Assembly (NCBI GenBank): GCA_934486875.1
Contig: CAKSPU010000006.1
Location: forward strand, 8,654-72,653
DNA: 64,000 nt
Direction: 5' to 3'
DNA from: an uncultured Oscillospiraceae bacterium
GTDB taxonomy: Bacteria > Bacillota > Clostridia > Oscillospirales > Ruminococcaceae
The notes beneath the pieces were generated by a model, which was given only the letters and a program-made list of their open reading frames with translations, made no database searches and was not told where the DNA came from. A program made the position numbers and the translations under genes. The stretch's first letter is position 1, and each line of letters starts with the position of its first letter. This document shows, piece after piece, positions 1 to 7,437 of the stretch.

Positions 1-1323
1 CACCCCGAATTTCTCTTCAAGATGAAGTATAAAATCCTCAACGAAGCTGTAATCAATGACCTCATCGCCGCAGCCGTAGCAGCAGCCCTCACGGATACAC
101 CGCCTGTAATCTATCTTTTCATTTTTGCTCTTGATATCAATGCGCTCTTTGGGGATAAATCCGAAAACCGCAGCGTGTATAAGCCCCTCATCATCGCTTG
201 TCACCATTGCAACAGCCGTGTTATCTTCCGTCTGCGAAAGGTCAACGCCGAGATATACCGTCCTGCCGTTCCACCAGTCCCCGGGGTGCTCATATGCACA
301 AAGCCTTACAGCATCAATGTTCACATACCCCTCAGAGCCAACACCCTTGTATCTGATGTTGTTGTGCTTGCAAAGATAATTCTCACGCTTGTTCTCATAA
401 AGAACAGCCATTGTGCGCATTTTCTTTATCTCGTCAAACACATCGGGATTTCTCACCGCTACGGGGTTTGATTGATATATGACCCTGTCGTCTGTCTCCC
501 AGTCTTTTATAAGCTCGTCATCGGGTTCATAAAGCAGAGCAAAAACACTGTCTATCTCGACTATCCCGTCAAGCATCTTTTTCGCAAGGTCAATTTCATC
601 AATAAGCACGTTGTTTTCATTGGGGTATTGGGTGCTTATGATGATACCCAGCTTGTTTTTCAGTGTTATTTGAGAGGAGCGCATCGCCTCAACGGGATAG
701 CTGTCAAGCGCCCCCGCCTCGTCCGCAAGGAATATGGTGGCAAGCTTGCCGTCCATACGGTCATTTGAGTATGCAAGGGGCGTGTATTCCGTGTCCGTGA
801 GCTGACAGGTTATCATTTCACGGGTGATCTTGAAATGCTTCACAAGCAGGGGCGAGACCTTGATTATTTTTCTTACCGCAAGCCTCAGCTCGGAAGAAAG
901 CTTGTAGTCGGGAGCAACGGAAAACAGTCGGGAAAATCTCGCCTCGCAGAGCATTGCGATTATGAATATTACCGCCGAAGTGAATGTCTTGTAATTCTTT
1001 CGTGAAATTTCAAGAAGTGCCGTTGTGTAAAGCCGCCGCCTGTTGTCTCTCCGAAATGTGCAGAACACCGCCATAATGAGCCACAGCGCATAGGGCTCAA
1101 GGGACACAAGCATATTTTTGCCCGTGTCGGGGTGCATCATAAGGGTGAGAATGCCCTTTATCCGCTCCCATTCCTTTTCGTTCACATATGCGGTATCACT
1201 TTCGCCGTCGGCAATTTCAAGCCAGTTCACAGCCTGCTTTTTTATGTACCTGCCGACCTTGTCGTTGCCCTCCTCGATGCAGGATAAGGCATATTTGTAC
1301 GCTGTAGTTTTTTCAATGCTCAC
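1..1323 (-). CDS. terL: Phage terminase large subunit (partial)
   Basis: DNA-packaging ATPase/nuclease that translocates phage DNA into the prohead. Reading the minus strand from a GTG at 1323 gives an uninterrupted frame that leaves the window at base 1 (441 codons seen). The start is fixed by a GGAGGTGA ribosome site just upstream. Visible motifs are a variant Walker A (SRKNYKT, about residues 107-113), Walker B (IFLADEA, 197-203) and an Asp-rich nuclease motif (VDLSQTEDNTA, near 355), all typical of Terminase_1/HK97-type large subunits. It lies downstream of the tail genes instead of directly after the small subunit, about 7.4 kb away. The C-terminus and any portal gene are off the left edge. 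The family call is firm. Confidence 0.9.
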   Translation of the reverse strand, partial: MSIEKTTAYKYALSCIEEGNDKVGRYIKKQAVNWLEIADGESDTAYVNEKEWERIKGILTLMMHPDTGKNMLVSLEPYALWLIMAVFCTFRRDNRRRLYTTALLEISRKNYKTFTSAVIFIIAMLCEARFSRLFSVAPDYKLSSELRLAVRKIIKVSPLLVKHFKITREMITCQLTDTEYTPLAYSNDRMDGKLATIFLADEAGALDSYPVEAMRSSQITLKNKLGIIISTQYPNENNVLIDEIDLAKKMLDGIVEIDSVFALLYEPDDELIKDWETDDRVIYQSNPVAVRNPDVFDEIKKMRTMAVLYENKRENYLCKHNNIRYKGVGSEGYVNIDAVRLCAYEHPGDWWNGRTVYLGVDLSQTEDNTAVAMVTSDDEGLIHAAVFGFIPKERIDIKSKNEKIDYRRCIREGCCYGCGDEVIDYSFVEDFILHLEEKFGV

Positions 1324-1384
1324 CCTGTCACCTCCGTTCGGGTATAAAAAATGCGCCCTTGCAATTGACTGCAAAAACGCATTT
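1324..1384 (-). repeat. Hairpin/RBS cassette, copy A, before terL
   Basis: Read leftward, this is a nested hairpin: outer arms AAATGCG and CGCATTT, inner arms TTGCA and TGCAA. It is followed by a T run, then ATACCCGAACGGAGGTGA, which holds the terL ribosome site. A near-identical copy lies at 6898-6965 and partial copies at 7385-7424, 11366-11398 and 18554-18573. It could act as an intrinsic terminator or attenuator, or as an RNA processing signal setting terL expression. Confidence 0.75.
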
Positions 1385-1443
1385 CAGATATTTTCAGTGC
1401 ATAAAAATACCGCCCATTTCTGAGCGGTGAAAATTATTTTGAC

Positions 1444-1713
1444 TTATGACAGATATTTTTTAGTATTTTCAGTCTGCTTGAAAACAAGACCTTTGTCCGT
1501 TTTGGTGATAGTTAAAATTATCGGCATAGGAGTTTCATCAAGAAGCCCCATTTTTCCTTTCTCAGGATCGTGATATTGAAAAATAAGGTCATTCTTTCCC
1601 CAACATTTTGACATACTGCAAAGCTTGCCGAAATCAAGATTATTCTTCCGGCAATATAGTTGTATTTCTATAATATTATCATTGAATATCTTGCATTTTG
1701 TCACAGTTATCAT
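1444..1713 (-). CDS. Hypothetical prophage protein
   Basis: An 89-residue protein of unknown function, not recognised. It is soluble, with several Cys and Lys residues and no signal peptide or membrane segment. The ATG at 1713 has only a weak upstream purine stretch. It sits between small phage proteins and terL on the same strand, in the cargo zone after the tail genes. Frame continuity and strand agreement with its neighbours support it as a gene. Confidence 0.55.
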   Translation of the reverse strand: MITVTKCKIFNDNIIEIQLYCRKNNLDFGKLCSMSKCWGKNDLIFQYHDPEKGKMGLLDETPMPIILTITKTDKGLVFKQTENTKKYLS

Positions 1714-1753
1714 CTCAATCGGTCTCGAAAATACAAAAATGTCTTTTCAAGCA

Positions 1754-1888
1754 TCAAATTTTTTTCTTCTTTGACTTGATTTCTTCTTCTAATTGTTTGA
1801 TGCTTTTTTTCAGTTCCTCTCTTGACATCTTTTTAATATCATCGGGAATAATTACTCTGTCATCAATAAAATACTTATTATCAGCCAT
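1754..1888 (-). CDS. Small prophage protein, 44 aa (paralogue of 2220-2372)
   Basis: A small charged protein with ATG at 1888 and ribosome site GAGGG ten bases upstream. The N-terminal block YFIDDRVIIPDDIKKMS is nearly the same as in the 50-residue protein at 2220-2372, followed by a Lys/Glu-rich helix (EELKKSIKQLEEEIKSKKKK). The conserved block plus helical tail suggests a small binding or adaptor protein. Two diverged copies within 600 bases, each with its own ribosome site, indicate real genes. Function unknown. Confidence 0.65.
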   Translation of the reverse strand: MADNKYFIDDRVIIPDDIKKMSREELKKSIKQLEEEIKSKKKKI

Positions 1889-1939
1889 TTTATTTTTCCC
1901 TCAAAAAAGTCAAGAATAATCCTTTGTGCGGCATTTATT

Positions 1940-2152
1940 TTAAAGCGCCAAATCAACTATTTGCTCGGCGATTTTACCCCTTAATGAAACAGCAGTATTA
2001 TTATTCTCTGCTTTTTCATATTCTCTGCCCTCAATGACCATACACTCCATTTTTATTTTGTGCCAATCATCTTTTGTCATAGCGGCTATGCCTTTTTCGG
2101 AAAGAGAAAAGGTATCAAAAAGAAATTTTTTCTGTTCTGCGGAAAGTTTCAT
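1940..2152 (-). CDS. Hypothetical prophage protein, 70 aa
   Basis: Unrecognised small protein (starts MKLSAEQKKFLFDTFSLS), predicted largely helical and charged, without membrane segments. An AGGAGG ribosome site lies nine bases before the ATG at 2152, which supports translation. It lies between the two paralogous DRVIIPD proteins, so all three may form one small accessory set transcribed after the tail genes. Confidence 0.6.
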   Translation of the reverse strand: MKLSAEQKKFLFDTFSLSEKGIAAMTKDDWHKIKMECMVIEGREYEKAENNNTAVSLRGKIAEQIVDLAL

Positions 2153-2219
2153 AAAATTGCCTCCTATTTATTCACAGCAACGGTTATAATTATTCCGCTG
2201 TCGCTTAAAATAAGGCAAA

Positions 2220-2372
2220 TTACTTTTGCATATTTTTAAGAATTTTTTCTTTTTCAGCTTTAGCAATTTTTTCAAGGCGTGCTATTTCTGCAAGCCTTTC
2301 TTCATGAGACATATTTTTGATTTTGTCAGGGATTATTACTCTGTCATCAATGAAATATTCCTTTTCACTCAT
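2220..2372 (-). CDS. Small prophage protein, 50 aa (paralogue of 1754-1888)
   Basis: Starts MSEKEYFIDDRVIIPDKIKN and continues as an Ala/Glu/Lys-rich helix (EERLAEIARLEKIAKAEKEK). It shares the N-terminal FIDDRVIIPD block with the 44-residue protein at 1754-1888. The ATG at 2372 follows GGAGGTG. It starts five bases after the stop of the JAB-domain gene, so it is probably co-transcribed with it. Function unknown. Confidence 0.65.
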   Translation of the reverse strand: MSEKEYFIDDRVIIPDKIKNMSHEERLAEIARLEKIAKAEKEKILKNMQK

Positions 2373-2376
2373 AGCA

Positions 2377-3117
2377 CTACACCTCCTCAAAATGTATCAT
2401 ATGATTTTCTTGAAGCTTTTCAAGAGACTTTATCTGAGCATCAAATTCTGTATATCCATTATCAACATATTCACCTATATACAAATTATAAAGTGATTTG
2501 CTGACAGACTGCTGAGATGAATATTTAAACACACATCCATTGTGGCACACAACAATTCCGAAGTCATATTTATTTTTATAGCAGGAATTGAAATCATCAA
2601 TACTTGGCGGCATACTGCTGGGGTGTGTATGTAAAGTAACGATGTTTTCATTTAGATTGATTGTATTCTTGATTTTTTCGGTATAAATTATCGCTCTTTC
2701 CTCTTTACTGTCAGTAACGGAAAGAATTATTTTACCCGTTTTGCCATCGATCCAATACATATCCTCAAGCTCTGTTCCGCTTCGATGTTTCAAAGCAGCT
2801 TTTGAACATTCATATAAAGCTTTATTAACAGCAGGATTATCACTCAGATCATCAAATTTTCTGCGATACTCGCCGCCGTCAATATAGGTCTTATTAACAA
2901 GAGTATCTTTATTGCGCCCATAGCGTTGATATTCAAGAGCCACTTTCTCACTTCCTGCTTTTATTTTACCACTTTGGAGCCCACTTGTCAAGCCGTTTCC
3001 CGAACAAAAACGCCCCTTTTCATCGTGGTAAGGGTTAAATCTGACTTCCACAGTTTTCGCTCCAAACCTCCGCCATTCGGAAGGAAGAAACCAGCGTGGG
3101 GATTTGTAGATGTTCAT
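2377..3117 (-). CDS. Prophage JAB/MPN (JAMM-like) domain protein
   Basis: A 246-residue protein. The N-terminal 40 residues carry a VEVRFNPYHDEKGRFCSG block, common at the ends of phage head-morphogenesis proteins and phage-borne effector proteins. The C-terminal half has HTHPSS followed by S-x2-D (about residues 163-175 of this start), resembling the HxHP...S..D zinc site of JAB/MPN metalloproteases. Such domains cut isopeptide bonds or cell-wall/tail substrates in other phages; the substrate here is unknown. I chose ATG 3117 over GTG 3123 because its spacing from AAGGA is better. It follows the tail tube gene and a hypothetical gene. The fold is likely; the role is inferred. Confidence 0.65.
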   Translation of the reverse strand: MNIYKSPRWFLPSEWRRFGAKTVEVRFNPYHDEKGRFCSGNGLTSGLQSGKIKAGSEKVALEYQRYGRNKDTLVNKTYIDGGEYRRKFDDLSDNPAVNKALYECSKAALKHRSGTELEDMYWIDGKTGKIILSVTDSKEERAIIYTEKIKNTINLNENIVTLHTHPSSMPPSIDDFNSCYKNKYDFGIVVCHNGCVFKYSSQQSVSKSLYNLYIGEYVDNGYTEFDAQIKSLEKLQENHMIHFEEV

Positions 3118-3129
3118 AATCACTTGTCC

Positions 3130-3657
3130 TTACTCAAACAGCGTAGACCGCCTGTGCATAAAATCATAGCACTCATTCAGAAATTCCCTGCCCTTGCCGT
3201 CACTGCGGCTGAGCACCCTGTACTTCACAGCGTCAGCCAGCAGCATACGGAAATCAAGTATATCAAGCTCGGCTATTTTGTCAAAAGACAAGCCCGAATG
3301 CTCATACACAAGCCGCTCCCCGTAGGTTATAACAGGAAGTCTGCACTCCTCTCCGCCGTCCATTCCGAAAGCCTTCGGCAAGCCGAAAATGTCGATGTTG
3401 TCCCCGCAGTATTTTTCCACCGCCTCACGGTATGCCGCCATAAGCTTCATCGTTCCCGTAATGCCTATGACCCTGATATCGGCATCGGGAGCAATTTCAC
3501 CGAGAATGGCACTGAGAGCGTTCCTGTCAAGTCCGCCCCCTGCCGCAAGCATTATCCTGTCATACGTCCTCTTGCTGCATATATGCCCCCTCACCGCCCC
3601 CACAGGGGGGCAGGGAAGCATAAACACAGGCTTTTTAAATGGCGATACGGATATCAT
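3130..3657 (-). CDS. Hypothetical phage tail-region protein
   Basis: A 175-residue protein not assigned to a family. The C-terminus (EFLNECYDFMHRRSTLFE) is acidic and helical. Its start overlaps the stop of the tail tube gene by one base (TAATG), so the two are translationally coupled. A gene directly after the major tail protein is often a tail assembly chaperone, so that is the leading guess. No programmed frameshift partner or tape measure gene is visible here. Confidence 0.65.
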   Translation of the reverse strand: MISVSPFKKPVFMLPCPPVGAVRGHICSKRTYDRIMLAAGGGLDRNALSAILGEIAPDADIRVIGITGTMKLMAAYREAVEKYCGDNIDIFGLPKAFGMDGGEECRLPVITYGERLVYEHSGLSFDKIAELDILDFRMLLADAVKYRVLSRSDGKGREFLNECYDFMHRRSTLFE

Positions 3658-4361
3658 TATTCCTTACCGCTTTCATCAGCGGCTACAGCCTTATCGGTAT
3701 CGGAAGCCACCTGTCTGTCGGGAGATGCATCAGTTGTCTGACTTGCCGCCGCCGCTGCAAGAGCGTCCCAGTCTGTGTCCTTGGGGCAGTCGATGAACAT
3801 TGCAAGTCTGCCTGCATCGTTAAGAGATTCAAGATCATATGTGCAGGGGAAAGGCGTAACGGCATTCTGTTTCCATACAGCGTCAAAACCGCTTGTGTTC
3901 TTGCCGATGCAGATAACAACAGTGTCGCCGTATGCATTATCATCGTGCTTGAAAATAAGCACGTGAGGGGTCTCGTCAATGTCGCCCACGCCGCCAACAG
4001 TGGTGATACTGAAATTATCCACCTTGCAGTTCTTTGCAGTGGGATACTGCTTTGAAATGGTCTCCGCATTCGCATTGTAAAGGGATATCTTGACGCTGGC
4101 ATTTTCCTCGTTGATAACGTTTGTCTTTATCTCGCCAAGGTCGCTCTGGTCCTGAAGCTTGTTTGTGGACACATTGAACTGATAGCCGTCCTTAAGATAG
4201 CCTATCTGATATGTTTTGTTGAGCCTTGCAGCGATAAACTGCACAAGCTTGTCTTTCTCATCCTTTGTGATGTTCTTGGGATCCTTAGGCATAGGAAAAG
4301 TGGACTTGTCATAGTCATCACTGTAAAATCTTCCCGAGCCATAATAGCACTTGTTATCCAT
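3657..4361 (-). CDS. Major tail (tube) protein
   Basis: A 234-residue protein that fits a siphovirus tail tube subunit: N-terminal YYGSGRFYSDDYD, a beta-rich middle and an Ala/Asp-rich flexible tail. The ATG at 4361 is preferred because GGAGG lies seven bases before it; the ATG at 4367 abuts the ribosome site. The gene follows the tail terminator-like gene, as in HK97-type morphogenesis modules. Position and size carry much of the weight of the call. Confidence 0.7.
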   Translation of the reverse strand: MDNKCYYGSGRFYSDDYDKSTFPMPKDPKNITKDEKDKLVQFIAARLNKTYQIGYLKDGYQFNVSTNKLQDQSDLGEIKTNVINEENASVKISLYNANAETISKQYPTAKNCKVDNFSITTVGGVGDIDETPHVLIFKHDDNAYGDTVVICIGKNTSGFDAVWKQNAVTPFPCTYDLESLNDAGRLAMFIDCPKDTDWDALAAAAASQTTDASPDRQVASDTDKAVAADESGKE

Positions 4362-4363
4362 TT

Positions 4364-4705
4364 TCATTCCTCCATATTCTCATTCATATTGAAAGTGTAC
4401 TGCGTGAAGAAAAGCCCGTTTGAGCTGTCATAATCACTCACACTTGTGAAATTCCCCATAGGTCTGACAGCATTTTCAAAAGCCTTTTCGTTCTCAAAAT
4501 CCTTTGCCGTTTTTGTGTCACGGTAAAAGAATGTGACATTCAGCGGATAGCACCGTATAAATGCCATTTCGTCCGCCCCGTCAAATGTCTTGTTCGGGAT
4601 ATCATAAGTCGCAAAGCTGTGAGCATTCGGAACCGCTCTGTAGCTGTGCCATTCAAGCCCCAAACCAAGTTCTTTCACAACAGCAAGTATATCAGCCGTG
4701 CTCAT
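4364..4705 (-). CDS. Tail terminator / tail completion protein
   Basis: A 113-residue protein (MSTADILAVVKELGLGLEWH) with the size and place of siphovirus tail terminator proteins, just before the tail tube gene and after the head closure gene. It overlaps the stop of the head closure gene by four bases (ATGA type). GAGGAGG precedes the ATG. Such proteins cap the tail tube and join it to the head. Assignment rests on synteny and general character. Confidence 0.6.
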   Translation of the reverse strand: MSTADILAVVKELGLGLEWHSYRAVPNAHSFATYDIPNKTFDGADEMAFIRCYPLNVTFFYRDTKTAKDFENEKAFENAVRPMGNFTSVSDYDSSNGLFFTQYTFNMNENMEE

Positions 4706-5031
4706 TCTCCGTCCTCCTCCGTGTATATCCTCTTCGCCCTGAATATTACCTCTCTGTGCTCAAATCGAACGTCATCAGCAGGGGAAAGCAGCTCATACTT
4801 CACACCGCCGCAAATAATTCTGTACTGCATCGGCGTTATCCGCATAAGTGCAGGCTGATAGCGGCAGGACACCGTTACAGTGAGCGCCGCCTCATATCCC
4901 GCATTTGCGATAAAGAACCCGTTGCCGCTCACGCCGTTTATGTAGGCATAGCAGGAAAGCACATCTTTCCATTCTATGCCGTCAGAGCTTTTCTGAAATG
5001 TAATGCGGGCGTTCATTCTGTCGGTGTTCAC
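4702..5031 (-). CDS. Head closure / head-tail joining protein
   Basis: A 109-residue beta-rich protein resembling phage head-tail joining proteins: an N-terminal RITFQK strand and a C-terminal REVIFRAKRIYTEEDGE strand after a central YELLSPADD turn. The GTG start at 5031 follows AGGAGG and overlaps the preceding stop (GTGA). It would sit between the connector and the tail terminator in the particle. The family call is moderately firm. Confidence 0.7.
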   Translation of the reverse strand: MNTDRMNARITFQKSSDGIEWKDVLSCYAYINGVSGNGFFIANAGYEAALTVTVSCRYQPALMRITPMQYRIICGGVKYELLSPADDVRFEHREVIFRAKRIYTEEDGE

Positions 5032-5312
5032 AGATAATTCCTCCTGTGCATCGCCATAATATTTTCTGCGGTCTGATTGGGCTTGACGTTCTCAGCGTTC
5101 ATCGTCCGCTCGTTGTACATACTTCCGCATATGCAGCAGAAAGCATAGACCATTTCGGGGTATCTGTCGAGCTCCTCGGCAGTAAGTGACATCTGAGACA
5201 TCATATAGCCCTTTGCAGCGTCCATTATGGAAAGAAGCATCTCGTCATCGTAATCATAGTCAATTCTCAGGCTCTGTTTTACGCTTTCGAGTGTCACCGT
5301 GCTTACTGTCAT
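5028..5312 (-). CDS. Head-tail connector protein (gp6-like)
   Basis: A 94-residue helical protein with the pattern of HK97 gp6-type connectors: VTLESVKQSLRIDYDYDDEMLLSIMDAAKGYM, then TAEELDRYPEMVYAFCCIC. It forms a ring under the portal in related phages. The ATG at 5312 follows GAGGTGG and the gene overlaps the preceding small gene by 53 bases. Order with its neighbours (capsid, connector, closure, terminator, tube) is canonical. Confidence 0.8.
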   Translation of the reverse strand: MTVSTVTLESVKQSLRIDYDYDDEMLLSIMDAAKGYMMSQMSLTAEELDRYPEMVYAFCCICGSMYNERTMNAENVKPNQTAENIMAMHRRNYL

Positions 5313-5442
5313 TTGTTCCCACCTCGCTCACATATCCGCAAGAGAGCAGGTCGGAGAGAGCCGCCGAAGCTTCAAGCTCTCTCTCCTCGCCCTTCCTCAT
5401 AACAATATCGCCCGCAAAGCTCACATTAGCCTTGATAAGCAT
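5260..5442 (-). CDS. Small structural-module protein, 60 aa
   Basis: Begins MLIKANVSFAGDIVMRKGE and continues with acidic and basic residues. Short proteins with this start (a VSFAG strand, then MRKGE) often lie between capsid and connector genes in clostridial phages; their role is not known to me. AAGGAG lies before the ATG at 5442. Its C-terminal third overlaps the connector gene in another frame. Confidence 0.6.
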   Translation of the reverse strand: MLIKANVSFAGDIVMRKGEERELEASAALSDLLSCGYVSEVGTNDSKHGDTRKRKTEPEN

Positions 5443-5455
5443 ATATCATCACTCC

Positions 5456-6601
5456 TTATGTGGGGCAGCTTACGGTAACGTATGCCTCGGAATTTACAGG
5501 TCTGCCGTCGATCCACATAATGGAAAGAATGCCCTTCATTCCAAAGTCGGCATACTTCTCGTTGAGTACCTGCATAGACACATCGGGGTTAAGGTTTACC
5601 TTGTAAGCCCTGCCAAAATCGCCGAAGAGAATAGGCTTTGTCTCCGAGCCGATGTTGTCCATAGCGTCGGAAATAAGAACAGGCTTACCGAGGATAAAGC
5701 CTGCATAGCCGCTTGTGAGATTTTCGTTCTGGTGGAAAATATATCTGCCGCTGCCGTCTGTAAGGAGTCTGATAGCGCAGAGCGTGTCATTTGACATTAT
5801 CCATACAGCCTCCTGCTGATATGCCGCCTTGAGCTTGTGGTATATCTTCACGATCTCGTCCGCAGTAACAGCAGTCTTTGACGCAAGAGTGAACGCCGTG
5901 CCTGCTGTGGTAAGACCGTAAGGCTTGCCCGAGCCGTCGCCCTTGATGATAGCAGTCTCAGCCTTAAGAGCAAAATCACGCTCAGTCTGATACATAACCT
6001 CACTTGCGATGTCAAACTCATTCTGATTGATAAGCTCGATAGAGAGCTTGGAAAGTGCAGTCAGCTTGTGATGTCCGATCTCGATAGTTGTAAACTTTGC
6101 ATCGGAAGCGGTGATCTCTGCAATTTCGTCAGTCCAGCCTGCGGATATCTTGTTGCTGCTGTCGGAAACGATCTGCTTGTATGTACCCTTGGAATTTACA
6201 ACGGAAACCATATTCAGCACGCCCGAAAGTGCCACAGTATCGTGAATGATGTCCTGTGAAAATTCAGTGGGAACGATGTTTCCCGTGCCTGCAACAGTCA
6301 TTTCGCCCGCTCTCAGCTCATTTCCTCTGATAAAATCGGAAACGATATCCTTTGCGGCTCTTGTTTCAACATCGTTCTCTGCGCCGTCATCGCCGCCCTC
6401 GTCATCATTGGCGGAAAGCCCCGCCGCCTGTGCTCTCTTCTCAGCTTCGATAGTCGCATTGAGGGAACTGAGCTCACCCTCCAGCTTTTCAAATTCCGCC
6501 TGCTCCTCGGCGCTGAAAGCTCTCTTCTCGTCCTTGATTGCACCGATAAGCTCCGCCATTCTGCGCTTAACAGCGCCCCTTCTTTCAATAAGTTCTTTCA
6601 T
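5456..6601 (-). CDS. Major capsid protein (HK97 fold)
   Basis: A 381-residue phage major capsid protein. Residues 1-70 form a charged coiled coil (ELIERRGAVKRRMAELIGAI), the scaffolding-like delta domain that the prohead protease removes. The rest carries typical HK97-fold stretches: IVPTEFSQDIIHD, a KIYHKLKAAYQQEAVWIMS spine-helix region and LGKPVLISDAMDN. GGAGG precedes the ATG at 6601. The upstream leader at 6602-6708 holds a hairpin and a CCCGAAACGGAGGG block like the other hairpin/RBS cassettes. Three cargo genes separate it from its protease. Confidence 0.92.
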   Translation of the reverse strand: MKELIERRGAVKRRMAELIGAIKDEKRAFSAEEQAEFEKLEGELSSLNATIEAEKRAQAAGLSANDDEGGDDGAENDVETRAAKDIVSDFIRGNELRAGEMTVAGTGNIVPTEFSQDIIHDTVALSGVLNMVSVVNSKGTYKQIVSDSSNKISAGWTDEIAEITASDAKFTTIEIGHHKLTALSKLSIELINQNEFDIASEVMYQTERDFALKAETAIIKGDGSGKPYGLTTAGTAFTLASKTAVTADEIVKIYHKLKAAYQQEAVWIMSNDTLCAIRLLTDGSGRYIFHQNENLTSGYAGFILGKPVLISDAMDNIGSETKPILFGDFGRAYKVNLNPDVSMQVLNEKYADFGMKGILSIMWIDGRPVNSEAYVTVSCPT

Positions 6602-6708
6602 CTGATTACCTCCGTTTTTTATGTTCTGTTTGTACGTACCCCTCGGAGGTCACGCCCTCCGTTTCGGGCATAAAAAGAGCGCATACCCTTGCGAGTGTGC
6701 GCATATCA

Positions 6709-6897
6709 TTATCCGATAGCCCTGTGTTTTTCATCATAAATGCACTTTACCTGCTCGCTCGGAGCAATGAAAATTGCTCTTCCCTTTTCATCGGCACATA
6801 CAACAAGTTTTCCGTTATGCTTATAACAGGAACATTTAATCTTGATGATCTCACCGCTTACAAATTTGATTACCGCAATTATGCTGTTATCTTCCAT
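6709..6897 (-). CDS. Small cargo protein, 62 aa
   Basis: Unrecognised beta-rich protein (MEDNSIIAVIKFVSGEIIKI). The start at 6897 is fixed by GGGGGTGAG; longer in-frame starts would run back through the hairpin cassette at 6898-6965. It lies between the DUF4406 gene and the capsid gene, in a zone that holds only structural genes in most phages, so it is probably an accessory (moron-type) gene. Confidence 0.6.
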   Translation of the reverse strand: MEDNSIIAVIKFVSGEIIKIKCSCYKHNGKLVVCADEKGRAIFIAPSEQVKCIYDEKHRAIG

Positions 6898-6965
6898 ATT
6901 CTCACCCCCTTTCGGGTATAAAAAATGCGTCCTTGCAATTGACTGCAAAAACGCATTTTTTATTT
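6898..6965 (-). repeat. Hairpin/RBS cassette, copy B
   Basis: Nearly identical to the cassette at 1324-1384. Read leftward it has outer arms AAAAAATGCGT and ACGCATTTTTT enclosing TTGCA/TGCAA, then ATACCCGAAAGGGGGTGAG with the ribosome site of the 6709-6897 gene. The T-rich 3' arm makes a plausible intrinsic terminator after the DUF4406 gene. Confidence 0.75.
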
Positions 6966-7380
6966 AATTTTTTTGCTGACATGTTCGGAACCTTGGACGA
7001 TGCCCTTGTAAAGCGAATGTATATTTTCTCCTCATAACAGGAACGAAGTCCCTAACTTTAATAAGCTCTCCCTGATCAATCCGATATATCGGAATATCAT
7101 AATATATAGCGGCATTAAGCTCAAGCCGACATTCTCTTTCAAACTCCCAATCTTCGCCGAGGACCAGTATATCAGCATCTGCAATTGTTTCTAAAGCTTT
7201 TGAAAGAAATTTCAGATGAATGCAGCCGCTTTTAGGGACATAATCCTTGAAATAGCTGTCAAGTACCTCTACCGCTTCTTCAAATTGCTCTGAGGCTTTG
7301 ACAATTATATTGTTTCTTTCTGCAAAAAGCTTCTCATTTGACTTGTCTCTTGCAGACTGAGAAATAAACAGCTTTATCAT
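6964..7380 (-). CDS. DUF4406 / nucleoside 2-deoxyribosyltransferase-like protein
   Basis: A 138-residue protein. The first about 100 residues follow the DUF4406 pattern: IKLFISQSARDKSNEKLFAER, a DSYFKD block, and LETIADADILVLGEDWEFERECRLELNAA. This is the Rossmann-like fold of nucleoside deoxyribosyltransferases. It is paralogous to the C-terminal domain of the gene at 7438-8145, but the usual QPMRGK has become QSARDK and the tail is a basic extension. The ATG follows AAAGGAG, which directly abuts a partial hairpin cassette. It may act on nucleotides in phage metabolism or counter-defence; activity is not shown. Confidence 0.7.
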   Translation of the reverse strand: MIKLFISQSARDKSNEKLFAERNNIIVKASEQFEEAVEVLDSYFKDYVPKSGCIHLKFLSKALETIADADILVLGEDWEFERECRLELNAAIYYDIPIYRIDQGELIKVRDFVPVMRRKYTFALQGHRPRFRTCQQKN

Positions 7381-7384
7381 ATTG

Positions 7385-7424
7385 TCAGCTCCTTTGCAAT
7401 TGACTGCAAAAACGCATTTTATGT
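7385..7424 (-). repeat. Partial hairpin cassette overlapping an RBS
   Basis: Read leftward, AAATGCGTTTTTGCAGTCAA continues into TTGCAAAGGAG. This is the 5' part of the cassette at 1324-1384 with its 3' arm replaced by the ribosome site of the 6964-7380 gene. The TTGCA/TGCAA stem ends at the Shine-Dalgarno bases, so it could modulate initiation. Confidence 0.65.
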
Positions 7425-7437
7425 TTAACGTTTTTAG

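Noticed and set aside
3389-4055. Several rightward frames of more than 130 codons over the tail genes
   Set aside because: Compositional shadows of the leftward structural genes, which overlap head to tail with good ribosome sites.
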